Shown in pieces: positions 10,635-22,600 of a DNA stretch of 64,000 bases; the first letter of the stretch is position 1; each line of letters starts with the position of its first letter. Source of the DNA: Toxotes chatareus (lineage: Eukaryota > Chordata > Actinopteri > Toxotidae). Under the pieces are notes generated by a model. The model saw only the letters and a list, made by a program, of their open reading frames with translations, searched no databases and was not told the DNA's origin. Both the position numbers and the translations under genes were made by a program. Where the stretch lies: positions 26,516,643-26,580,642 of the forward strand of contig CM028883.1 in NCBI GenBank assembly GCA_016801885.1, read 5' to 3'.

Positions 10635-12586
10635 CCACACGTCCCACCCCCGCACTGTCATTTTTACACTACAACAATGACTTTACCTGAGCCCAACCCC
10701 CCCTCTCTGTGCCATCTGTATTACACCAATTTCACACTACACACTAATTCTAACATAGTTTGATTCTGTGGGCTGTTCATACTGGAAAATGACCAGATAA
10801 AATGGACTTCATAACGTCAACGTGCAGAATAAAATTACTTCATGTACGAAAGTGGTACTGATGGACATGACCGCATCCCAATGTTGGTGCAATGTTGCTG
10901 CTGCTAATGTTGTAAAATGTAAGAAAAAATACTGTGCAATAAGTTTATATTTGTGTTATATATAAATATATATAGTTGAATCCTCGATCCTAGAAATAAC
11001 ACACTGGTGCATGCAGTACTATGAGTATTGGCTTTATAGCTTGTGCTCATAACTGGGTCTTTTTATTAATGGAGGAATATTAACTCTAGGGCTGGATAAG
11101 GGGACAGTGGAGCTATGTTTTGTTGAATTTTTGGGTGGAAAACCTGATAAAAAGATTAAAAAAGAATCAATGCAAGAAATTAATGTCTGTTTTTCCAAGG
11201 ATTTAACACTGTTTTCCTTCTTTTAAGTGCATCAGTGCTGAAGCTTTTCATTTATACTGATGTATGGATCTATGTATGTATCTAACAGCCACAATATGTA
11301 TTTACTAATTTCTGGTGTTTTTTCTTTCATAGTTTTGTTTTGCTTCTGAAATTTCTTCATAGTTCTAGAGCCATCATCAATGGTGTGCTTTTATTTTTAC
11401 CAGTAGGGAATAAATTTTCTTTTTCTACTGTCTGGGAAAAACAATTAAGTACACACATTTGATAATATACTTGCACTATTAACATTACTGCACAGTGTAT
11501 AATTTGGGGATTCAGAAAATAGAGTGGATTTGTGTTTATGGAACATAAACCAGGCGCTAACTTCCCCGCTCACTCAGTCTCAACAGCCTTAGACACTTCC
11601 CCTCTCCCTCCTTCATTATGCTTTGTGAAATGGAGGGATATAAATAAATAATAGGTGTGTACCCACAGTTGGAGCATCCATGATAAGATGTGGAGAAACA
11701 ACGTCAAGAAGGTTTTTTGATTTTTTTCTTTGTCTTTTTTTTAATGAATGCTGGGAACATTAAAATGGCAGCTATTTTAATGTAATCGAATGTAACAATC
11801 ATAGGTTTGCATCAAAATGTGACACCAAATGGCTGTGATTAAAAGAGGTGACATTGTTCCATGACCAACCTTTTGCAATAAAATTATGAGAACCTGCACT
11901 TTGTAATTGCCAATTATGTGGTTAGTGCTTTGAGAAAAAACAAAAGGGTTTTTTTAGTAACACACTATAAACTGCTAATCTTACTTAGTTTAGTTTCTTG
12001 TATTCCAAAGAGCACCAATTTCATATGCATGTTTCTCCATATTTTTATTTTATACATATTTAAAAATACATTATCATTTATCAATTTTTACTTTTTATAT
12101 TTTGTTATCCCAGATTTATGCAAACAAAACAAAAAAATAAAAGTGGAGTCAGGAAACAACAGTTAATAAATAGCAGGTGAGGCAGCTGAGGAAACAAAAA
12201 ACACACAGGGGTCTCCTGTTTTATCAACTCATCCATCTACCCCGACCTCCTCCCTATGCAAAATTCATTCCTACAGTGTTCCCACAATGCAATCTGATTG
12301 TGTCTTTTCTTTCATTCTTTCCTTCCTGGCTACCACCACGACATAACAAGGGTTATTTATTTATTTATTTGTTTTGTTTTTTTTCAGATTTGCAAAGCCA
12401 GAGCCAACAAAGACACTAAACAGAGTAGTGCTCTCCTCGAAGTGTAAACTCTCCTTAATGTGTAAAAATAGGTGGAGTGCTCCTTTAAGAAACAGCGTTC
12501 TGGAATTCACTGAGGTTTCACTCCAAAGCCTTTCTTTGTTTTGAGAATAGGCGCACTGCAACAATAAATAAGAGTGAAGAGAATGA

Positions 12587-12602
12587 CTCTCTCTCTCTCT
12601 CT
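12587..12602. repeat. (CT)n microsatellite
   Basis: Eight perfect CT units. Confidence 0.9.
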
Positions 12603-13444
12603 GGTGTGTCGCTCACACACACTCACAGTCTAAGAGGCCGTGATGAAGGCAGCAGACCCTCAAATGAATCAAAATGCCCTTTCCCTTGGCAGCTTCAAAT
12701 CCTGGACGGCCAAAACAAAGAGATCCATCACTGCTTCTGCAACAACTGGCTCTTTCAGCCTGATTACAGCTGGCCTAAAATGGACCCCATCACCCCATCA
12801 TGCCCTGGAAAATGACACACAGCTCCTGACATGGGCATTCATCTACACACACACACCTCAGCCAAATAAATAGCAAAGGGGTACAGTAAAGTCAGGACTA
12901 CACATCTGTGATTTGTGTGTGTTATGTACACGGTGGTGGAGGGAGAAAAAGGCCAACAAGGAACATCTTCTACCTTAACAGCATCAAATTGCAGCAACTT
13001 CAGTTTCACCTTTTTTTTTCCTTTCTTTAATTTATAAGCAAAGCCACGCAGGAGATTGAGCTCTTTTTTTTTCTAATCAGAGCTTATGAGTTACTTTTCA
13101 TAAAATATTTAAGACTTTAATATGAGGCTTTCACTCACGCTGAGATACTGAGAGAAAAAAAATCAGTTTTACTTTGTGCTTAATGGAATCAAGTGAGTAG
13201 TGAGCGCCACCACTGCAATATTGCTTAGACATCAGTAATGGTGGAGATTTTAAGGCTTTGTTCTCACATGCACAAAAGCCATCAACTCCCCGATCCCCAG
13301 CTGAGAACTCTTTCAGCCCTGTAAACACAAAATAAAACTGTCTAATTAAGACCTGCGATGTGTGACAAGGAGCACAATCTGAGTGTATTTGTGGCTGGAT
13401 GTTTTCCTGGTGTTGAAAACAGGCAAAGAAATTGGACTGGCCTG

Positions 13445-13720
13445 GTCTTGCTCTGGACTGACACATCTCAGCAACAACCGGATGGATTGTACAGACATGC
13501 ATGGCCCCACTGACTTGGGTGATTTCCTGACTTGCCATCTAGTGCCACCAGCCAGCTGATATTTTTGGTTCTGGGTGAATTTAGTGGGTGGATTGCCATG
13601 AAATCTGGCACTTGCTTTCACATTCCCCCACTAGATGAACTGTCAAATCATTTTGTGAACTCCTCATCATCAGATCAGATTTGGTTCATGACCAAATACC
13701 TGCAAAACTAATTATGCGAT
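13445..13720. repeat. Copy of a common percomorph dispersed repeat, family B
   Basis: The segment contains the ordered landmarks of an abundant fish repeat that I know from memory: a 'gatggatt...acagacatgcatgg' part, CTTGCCATCTAGTGCCACCA, 'gattgccatgaaat', and then GGTTCATGACCAAATACCTG and CAAAACTAAT. A second copy in the same orientation lies at 42815-43060. I do not know a reliable family name. Confidence 0.7.
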
Positions 13721-14010
13721 GATAAGTGTTTTTCTTTTTTTTTTGTACATATCCTCTGATCCTCTGAAGTGTGGAGCATCCAGAGCCACAGAAAAAAAAG
13801 TACAACTGTGAACAGGCTGAATTCTCATCATGAGTAAATCAGTGGAGTGACTCTCAAAATCAATCAGACAGAAATCACCTCTTCTCCAACAAAATGCTCC
13901 CTGTCCTCAGAGCAAATAACAAGGGAGGGAGACGAATGCATTTAATCTGCCTGTGGTGAAGCTTCGCTGATGGACACTGGTCTCTAACATGTCCTCAGCC
14001 ATCATGTTCC

Positions 14011-14032
14011 CACACACACACACACACACACA
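14011..14032. repeat. (CA)n microsatellite
   Basis: Eleven perfect CA units on the left edge of a CTAACC-rich repeat. Confidence 0.95.
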
Positions 14033-14288
14033 TTTGCACAGCTATCCTTGTTATAACATATTCATTGTGGACAGCCTAACCTTAACCATAACCTTATCCA
14101 TATCCAATTCATGCCAAACTCTAACCTGAACCTAACCTCAATTCACACCTTACCCCTCACCTTGACCAGGACCTCAGAAATAATGTTTTTCCTCATTAGG
14201 ACCAGGTCTTAGTCCCCATGAGGAGTACTGGTCTCGACAAGGTCAGTGTTTATACCAGAAAAGGTCCAAAAGAGGTAACAAAAATGTA
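14033..14288. repeat. CTAACC-rich dispersed repeat between two (CA)n tracts
   Basis: The block holds several TAACCT/TAACCTTAACC-type units (14078-14160), then CTCATTAGGACCAGGTCT, GTCCCCATGAGGAGTACTGG and AAGGTCAGTGTTTATACCAG. This order is typical of a very frequent teleost repeat that ends in (CA)n. The CTAACC units are a degenerate telomere-like motif but are not tandem telomere arrays. Confidence 0.7.
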
Positions 14289-14334
14289 CACACACACACA
14301 CACACACACCCACAGAGAGAGAGAGAGAGAGAGG
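14289..14334. repeat. Compound (CA)n-(GA)n microsatellite
   Basis: A pure CA run to 14309 is followed by CCCA and about ten GA units to 14334. Confidence 0.95.
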
Positions 14335-17300
14335 GACATGCAGGGGAAAATGGGCTAGCATATTAACTTGCAGTGGGGGCTCATGGTGCAACGTTATATG
14401 CGGAGCTGTGGAGATGGAATGGCTTCATACATTAGTGTCACTCTGAGGGATTTTTTTTTCTCTTCCAGTTGGCAGGATAAACACAGGAGCTCAGAGAAAA
14501 GATGCTGTGGAACAGCAGACGAGTGACTTCTTCCTGATTTCCTCTTAAATTCATCATCCCCTGAAATAGCAGTGCTGTAATGCAAAATCCAAAATTAGAC
14601 AACTCTGTCTCTTAAAATTAATGATTCACTAAACTGCAACAGTGAATATATTTTGTAAGAAACATAATTGTGACTGGATTATGTTTTATATAATAATTTA
14701 ATGAGTAAATGTTAATTTCTGTATTCAACAAGTTGCAGATCAGTAAAACGTCCACAGACAACGTATTTGATCTCCACCAAAATATCTGATCTTGTAGAAA
14801 AAAATGTACCTGTAGTGACTACAGCATTATTACACTTTTCTGTGGTTATGCCTATTGATTCAGAGCACTTAGGTAAGGTTACAATGTAAAAGCCCTTCAA
14901 CGGTGCTGTCTATAGGAATTTTTCTCTATAAAATGCAAAAGCGTCGCCCGATGTCATCCAGTAACGCTAAGTTTGCCAATTATGCAGGCGCCATGAGGCC
15001 TCACGGAAGGTCTAACATTAACCTTAATCTCAAACAACTATTGCTAACGTTAACGTAGGATAGGTATATGTGAAATACATTGCCAAATACTGTTTCTACT
15101 TAGTTTGCGGACTTTTTAAAAAAAAAAAAAAAACAACACACATTGTTCTCTTGTTTGTTCATTTTTTATCATACAGTAAAATATATAATACTGATTTTTA
15201 TCAACTCAAAATACCAAGAAGTTCACTAAACTTGCAAAAAGTAGTTGGGAAATGTTGCCTTAATTTTTTTGAGTTGAATCTAAGTAACAGTTTTTACAGT
15301 GTAGGGACAGATCCTGGTCTGGTTTAATACAGAAGAGGTTTCACTGAGACTTCAGACAGTTGTGCTCCTCATATGCCTGGACAGTGTGTGAGAGACCTAT
15401 GATGTAGCAAAATCATTGGTTTATTTACGAGGATGCATCAGAATCCATCTGGACATATTGTGGTAATTGAGATGGGGTGGTAGAAATAGGTGAATCTGCC
15501 CAGTGGTCTAGGTAGGAACCATCACGTCCCTCTAAAACACTCTGAATGCACAGTGATTGCTGATCAGCTCCTAGTTTACATTTATGTGGGTGCTGACCAA
15601 CAACCAGAGGAGACAACAGCTGAGCTTAACTCATCAAGTACTTTGACTTTGACTTTGTTCTGATGATCAAGCTCATTAAACTGGGTTACTGTTAACTGAC
15701 CAGGTTATGGAGCGTTGTTAGTATAAACACAGATATGCTTGCGTGTGTTCACTGGCGCATCTGTGGTGTGTGTGTACGATAGCAGGCCCATGCATGATTT
15801 CTTTGCTAAAAACAGTCCCAGATTATCTATATATACGAGCTGATGCTGGGATATTGTGTGTGTTTATGGTGTTACTGGTTAATTGTTTGCTTATCCACCC
15901 AACACACTGGCATCCTGCTCTTTCTCTCCCCTTATTTCCTGTAATCTCTCTCCTGTGTTCATTCTAATTTAGACAAGACTGTTCAAAAAATACTTTTAAA
16001 GAAATGTATCAATTTTTTTTTTCTCCTTATTCTCTTTGACATTCATCCCGCTAGCACAACTAGACAACCCCTGAGGCAACACACATAAAAATGGGCCTGA
16101 TTGTACGGAGCTGGTTCATGTTCGATTTTACTCAAAAAGGTGGATAAAGGAAGACAATCACCTGCAAAGCATTTGAATTGTTGTTCATGTGTTAAAGCCA
16201 GCATGGGCTTGCATGGACGAGAGGCAGAAAAAGCTCCGGTAAAGAGGAAAGTGAGCTGCCTGCCAATGAGGAAAAAGTTAGGCTCGAGCAAACTCAGCCG
16301 GCAGCCACCAGTCAATGCTGACAGGCAGCACAGAGAGAATGGGAGAAGAATAAGTGCTCCCCATCATGTTCCTTTCAGAAGAACAAAGCCTCGCGCTCAT
16401 CGCGAGTCTGCCTCAAGCTCAAAAACGTCTGCTCACTTGAACACTTGCAGCCTAAAACATACATCATTCCTGGCATCACAAAAACAACAGGGGTGGGAAA
16501 AGGAGTGAGGGGGAAGAAAATAGAATCTGAATTTCATTTCAATACGCTCTCTTAGGATTTGACAGGCATTGTGCCGATGTGCAAGACTCTGTTTTCTAAA
16601 TCAGAGAGCCATTGTCTGAGAAGATAAGATTTCTTTGCCTGAAGATGAGTAGTCTTTAGAACCGACTGGCAGTGATTAGCCAAAAAAAGAGCCCCTCTAT
16701 GAGAATATGAAGGGCATGAAGTTCAAATGACAAGACATGACACCTTTATTTGAGGACGGATCAATTCAACTCAATTCAGGAAACGTCTGAACCACACCCA
16801 GAGCAGATAATGGACAACATGAGGAAAAGTTAAGCTTTGTTTCCTTTAGACAACCGTTACACACAAAGCAAAAACCACCAGCAACTGGCAGCATGTTTCC
16901 ACACCAGGAGACAAAATGAATCCAAAATCAAATTGCTTCTACACAATTTATCAGGGTTAACTGACACTTCTGCAGCCACAAAATGGCCTGTGGGAGGAGG
17001 CAAAGCTGTTTAGCTCCCAAGTGTGTGTATACAGTGTATAGAGTCTGTGATCTATGATATGGGCAGAACCTTTACTCGAATACAAGGGCAAGCAAGAGCG
17101 GTGTAATGCGTCCCTATTATAAATACACAGCCCCTCTGTTGGAGGGGCTCGGCTGCATTCATAATTTATGACTGAAATATCACTCAGACAAAAGCAGAGG
17201 ATAAATAATCATATGAGGAGCTTCAATGCTCGAAATTATGCACAAGCTACTCCATATTCTCCCAATAAACCTGACATGAAGACCTGTAATTTCTGATGAA

Positions 17301-20280
17301 AATACAGTGTGCGCAAAAGTAAAGTCGGCACAGAGCAGAGGTCTGGAAGCAGGGGTTGGAGCTGGTGAGTGTAATGTGAGATTGTTATCTGCATTTAAAT
17401 GGAATAAGTCACATTTAAATATTCCGCGGGAGATCTGCTATTAATATTACATTGACAGGAAGCAGTGGGCTAATACAAGGTCCTCTCTTCCTTTCATTTT
17501 GTCAGAGTTTGCATCTGAAACATTTCATCTTCGTGGGTGCACTGCTGTGTTAGGACCTGCCACATTGCATTCTGGGTCTGAAACGTTACCGATGGCAAAC
17601 TGGCATGCAATCACCTCGCGAACTGTAATTCAATGATGCTGACAAGAAATCAGAAACCTGTTCCCCCGACCATATCTCCTTCACAGTACAGCAGTATGTG
17701 ACTATTTGCCTTCAGCAAAATACATTCTGGGTAAAACTTAATGCCTCCCTGATGTAATTAAAGCATGGTCGAGGGTTAGGCTTGGCTGCACAGTATACCT
17801 TACAAACATCCAACCATGTTTCATTCAGAATATGTTTATGATCTGCTCATTTTCTTTGACAACTGCATTTTTCAAGAAAACATAATTCCTGCCTGGATAT
17901 GTTCACCTCCAGTCCAGGAGGCTGGACATTTTTACACCACACAGAAGTTGTAGAAAGCAGGTCCATCTGGATGGTTAGACGTAACAAGCTCAGTACACTT
18001 TGAGACCCGTGTTTTATGTCCTGTCTCCTATGTGTTGTTAAGGTTAGGTTATTTAAACATTAAGGCAAGTTAGGGGAAAGAAAGAACTATAAAAATATGA
18101 CATAAGCTTTGGCTGCCATGAACTACAAAAAAATAATGGACAAGCTGGAGGTGCAAAGATTGTATGAAGTCTATTTCCATATCAGGACTCCTCATAGTGT
18201 ATTATGAGCCCATGTCCACACAGCAGAGGGGACACAACAGATTTAACCAGATTTAACAGTTAAGTGGTAATGTGAGGTTTTGTTGCTATAGTTACCTGCA
18301 GTTTTTAAGGTCAGAGAGTCCCATTTACCTCTGCTGGTAAATATCCATGTAGGTAGGTTGTTTGTTTTTCCCAGGCTTGAAATATCTGTCTCTGATTTCT
18401 GCTTCCACTCAAATGTAATGGTGGTGGATGGGATGTGTCTTCTGATGCTCAGAGCACTGAAGCATTTTGATTTAAACAAGTCAACAGCAATGTGTCTTTC
18501 CAGTAACAATCTCTCTGTCACAGTTTTGGAGCTACATTCTACCAAAGAAATGGCTCCTGAGAGAACTGTTTTCTTTTGTTTGTTTTTTTTCCTTTAGTCA
18601 TAGATGTAGTGAGTACACCAAACACTTTCTACATGACAATACTTGATCCGCAACAAATGGCCGAGTTTTAAACTGACCAAGGTGGGCTAAGCCTGAAGTG
18701 TCCAATTTCTCAAGCTACCAAAGCTGGCTCGCACTGTTAAAAATAGAATCCCCCATCTCCTGTCAATAGCTACCACAGCCCTCATTCAATACCCCGTGTC
18801 TTGGGCAAAGCCTGCCTCCACAATAATTACTTAACTGTCAGCTAGGATTAGATGGTCTTAAGCCACCTTGAGCCAATCCAGAATCCAAAAGAAAAAAAAA
18901 AAAAAGCCGGGGAGATACACTGTGATATCTCAGGGCTGGGCGTACTGGATGGAGAGAGCGGGGGAAAAACTGCAAGGAATCATCAAGGATAATAAAAACA
19001 ACTCTCTTCTCCAAATCCCCATCTCAGCAGGATCACACTGGGGCTTTTTGCAAAGCAAAGATGGAAGAAAAGGCTTTAATAATGCACTTCTCCATAGGCT
19101 GATCATAAGACCACAGGAACTCCACTATGTCTGGGGTTTTTCCTTTTTTTTTTTTTCCAATCCAGCCAAACCTTGCCAAACATATATAATGCATTCACGT
19201 CTATGAAGGACCATTCAGTCTCACTGCATTTAGAACTCAGTAACTCCAAACAGCACAACCTCCAATTATAATTATTTATTTAATTATGTTCTAAAATAGC
19301 GATAGCTCAACTGTGAATAACTGTGTCCTAATGATGACATGTACAGCGTACAACTTACATGCTGTAATGAATTAGGTCAGCATGGACCCACAAACTTCTA
19401 TTACATCTGTACCTCCAATACATTCAGGTCAGTGGGTTTTTATACGACTGTAAATTCCTCCAAAAATCACACCAATCTGCATGAGTGTGTACAGAGTTTG
19501 AACTGAGATTCATTCATCTCAGTTCACTCTGAAACTCAAACTGCAGAGAAGCTGAGTTGTGTCTCCTTGGTTATACAAGCAGGTCTGAACATGCTCTGGT
19601 TAATTCTGACCAGTTGCACTTTGCCACAGCTGTGTCCCAGTTGCATCCAACACACCAAGTGAAAATAGTATGTTCTATGATATGATACAGTACATGGACA
19701 TCACTCACACGTTCACTTTAGAAAGCCATTGCCAATTCAACCTTACAATAAGATAGAAATAAAAAAAGTTTTTCTGCAAACTCTTTTCACTTAAAGAGCT
19801 CTTCCATTTCCTTTGTGCATTGCTCTGTGGGACAATAGCGTCCATTAACGGTGCATTTACAAATCACGTGTTGTTTGGTCTTTGAATGTTTCTATTTTCC
19901 ACTAAAAGCTCAAAACCTGCCTATATGTAGTTTGTAGTATGGAACTGGGTCATGGCTCCTGCTTTCCTCATGCTTTTAAAACTTTAGATGTCATGCAGAC
20001 ATTTCACAATAAAAGTTTCCCAAGAAAGAAAGGAGATGATACCCTCTGATAGGGCGGAAGCATCTGAATGTGTAACAGCTTTGCCTTAACATTAAACAGC
20101 AACAACAGCAAATTAGAAAAAAAGAAAAATGAAAAAGGATCAGATAAGAAAACAGGGAAAACAGAAATGCAATCAAATACATACCTAAAAATAGAAGGTT
20201 CCACAGAATATCCTGCCTCAAATACAGCTTCCAGCTGAGGTAAATACAGGCGACTAATACAATCTGAAAATCTCAAGCAT
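14335..20280. other. Non-coding DNA, possibly with conserved elements
   Basis: No convincing exon is seen. Poly(A) runs lie at 15118-15134 and about 18893-18905. The part 17100-17460 is non-repetitive, with ATTTATGAC, TAAATAATCATATGA and ATTAATATTACATTGACA-type cores, and resembles conserved non-coding DNA (see findings). The short reading frames, including 16101-16508 plus, lack codon structure or homology that I can recognise. Confidence 0.4.
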
Positions 20281-22600
20281 AAATTCCCAGCATGTTAAAA
20301 ACTTCTCTGACTGCAGCCAAGTTTATTCTCACTTTTACAACAGTGCTTGGTTGTGTGTGTGTTTCAGTTCACTGCAAATCCAATGGATATTTAGCTTCTG
20401 GGAGAGTCTTTGAACCACATACACTCTTGTTCTTGTGAAATTATTATCTGGCTGAAATTCAGTCTGCTTTTCTAGGAGACCTCGGGCCCCTGGGGATTGG
20501 TGTCCTACCTCTTATGTGATGGTTGACAATGATCCAGGGGCCATTGGAATTTGTGGTCCACTTCTTCTCTTGTTGTTTAACAATAAGGGAATTCATCACG
20601 CTTTACTACCCAAGAAGCAGCTGCCAAGAACCCTGCTCAGGTCTGCTGAATGTTTGATTTGCTGATTTCTATCTTGTATTTCCAAGTAAAAACAAAAACT
20701 TCCCTCCCTACTAAAGAAAAGTGCTTTCATTAAATGTTGGTGAAAGTTTGGAGAAGCCTTCAGATGTACTCATATGCTAAATTTATGATGCTATTCAGTA
20801 GCCTACTTTTTCTTTTTAACTTGCAAGTCTGTCTTTTGTATTCAGTTTTAATTTGAACTATTTTTGTGACCCTGCATCTCATACAAGCTCACTGCCATTT
20901 ATTTCAGAGCATTCCAAGGCCCCCCAAGGCATGGCAATGGAAACACAACATAGGTACATTGTTGCTTTGTTTTGCATTGAGTTTTCAATGTAAGCTAAAC
21001 GAAAAGTGCAGTAATCCAATTAGCATTTTCATTTTCACATACTCATAATATGAAAATGGAAAAGCTGTTTGACATTTAATTTTCAAAGCTGCAGCATGCT
21101 GCGCAGTGGACAATATTTAAATCTTAATTCAAAATTGAAAGTGAAAATGCAATATAAACAATGTAATCTAGTTTTCCATTTATACAAGAAATATTAAAGT
21201 CACAGTTCAAATGAAAATGCAATTTTCTTACAATTTGAAAATGAAAATGAAAACGACATTTCACATTTCATTTTGCAAAGACTTAACCTGCTCCACAGTG
21301 GACAATTTTCAAAGGCAACGAGCTAAACATCTACTGCATTTACATTTAGATGTCACCAGGCTGTTATGGTGTCAGAATGAAAATGCAATCTGTCAATCCC
21401 CTCATCAAGGCGAGTCGTAATTTAAGTGGTCACTTGTCACTATATCTGTCACAGGAGCAGTGGCAGCAGCTTGTTTTACACAGAAAACTGCACAGGGCTG
21501 TTAATGTTGACAACAGAGTAGTAGTCAGGTTACTAAACCTAGATTTCTTTCCAATAACATCTCCTTTTACTGATAGTTTGTTGTTATCAGTAAAGAAACA
21601 ATATGGAAACAAACTGGAGCGATGTAGCATTGTGCCTCCATAGAGATCAGGGAATGAAAGGAAACTGCTCAAAATCTAAACAGCAGAGGCTGAGATTAGT
21701 TGACTTTTAGTCTTTAGCATGGGTTAAACTTTATGCTACACATTTTCCACGGTGCAACCCGAAACATCTTTTTATTTAACATCAGGTAAACGACCACATC
21801 TTGTTTGTCACTGCCTTTGTGAACTCTGTCTGATCTGGTGGCCATAGCAGCAGTTTGTCAGAAACTCTTACAACTGCTAAAAATAATTATTGCAAAAATG
21901 ATTTGTGTGTGTTTTATCATCTGCAGCCTTGAAGAAAAGGACTTTGGTGGTCATGGCTAAATAGGACATTGACAGCAGTCACACACTTTGACTGAGTAAT
22001 ACTAACTGTAACTAGTAACTGATCTTTATGTGTGAAACTGATGGAGAACCCCATTAAGTAATACTTGCTGTCAGAGAGGTTAGCTAGCTTACATCTAGGC
22101 ACTAAACTACTTTGACCTTCAGACCTCACCCCTGAATGATTACCTGCCCTTCCACCATAACTACAGCAGACAAAGCTTGGTTCGTTTTTCCATTAGTATT
22201 GATGGTGATTCCTAGTAGCTGTGGTACCAGCAGCAGTGGATGTACCAGTGGTTTGATTCTCACATTTACTAAGAGCATTTTCATTGGGAGTTTGTTAAGG
22301 TAGAAGCGCAGCACTCAGAAAAGCCATTAGCAATCCAAGGTTCCTGTCTCTATGAGACAGCTCAGCAGAGGAGCTGACTTGTTGGCGAATGGCCAGGCGC
22401 ACAGAGCTTTGGAAATCTTCCACTGAAAGTTCTCCACCAATGTTTGTTGCTTGTCACATGCTTAATCATGACTCCTCAACAGTGAAAGCCACTGTTGTCA
22501 CAGTACAGTCCACATCCAGTCTCCCTCAGTATTGTTATGTTCTGTTCATAGTAACAAGTGACGACCACAACATGAAATGATGATATGAGACAATTTTACA
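20281..22600. other. Non-coding DNA with GAAAATG-rich internal repeats
   Basis: From about 21000 to 21390 the motif GAAAATGCAAT and its reverse recur. Two segments, about 21071-21114 and 21255-21306, share the order GACATTT ... CAGTGGACAAT, suggesting an old internal duplication or a decayed DNA transposon. No exon is accepted. Confidence 0.4.

Larger units (their letters stand above)
9901..13440. other. Non-coding DNA with microsatellites
   Basis: No exon or transposon is recognised. Simple sequences are a C run joined to (AC)n at 10607-10634, a (TTTA)n run at 12354-12370 and a (CT)n run at 12587-12602. A possible tiny minus-strand exon near 10690-10717 was considered and rejected. Confidence 0.5.

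Noticed and set aside
10690..10717. Possible 28-nt minus-strand exon starting ATGGCACAGAGA before a GTAAAG donor
   Set aside because: The acceptor lacks a pyrimidine tract and the segment is a G-rich low-complexity run.
16101..16508. 135-codon plus-strand frame with many basic residues
   Set aside because: No homology recognised, no promoter or splice context, and an opposing frame of similar length covers the same DNA.
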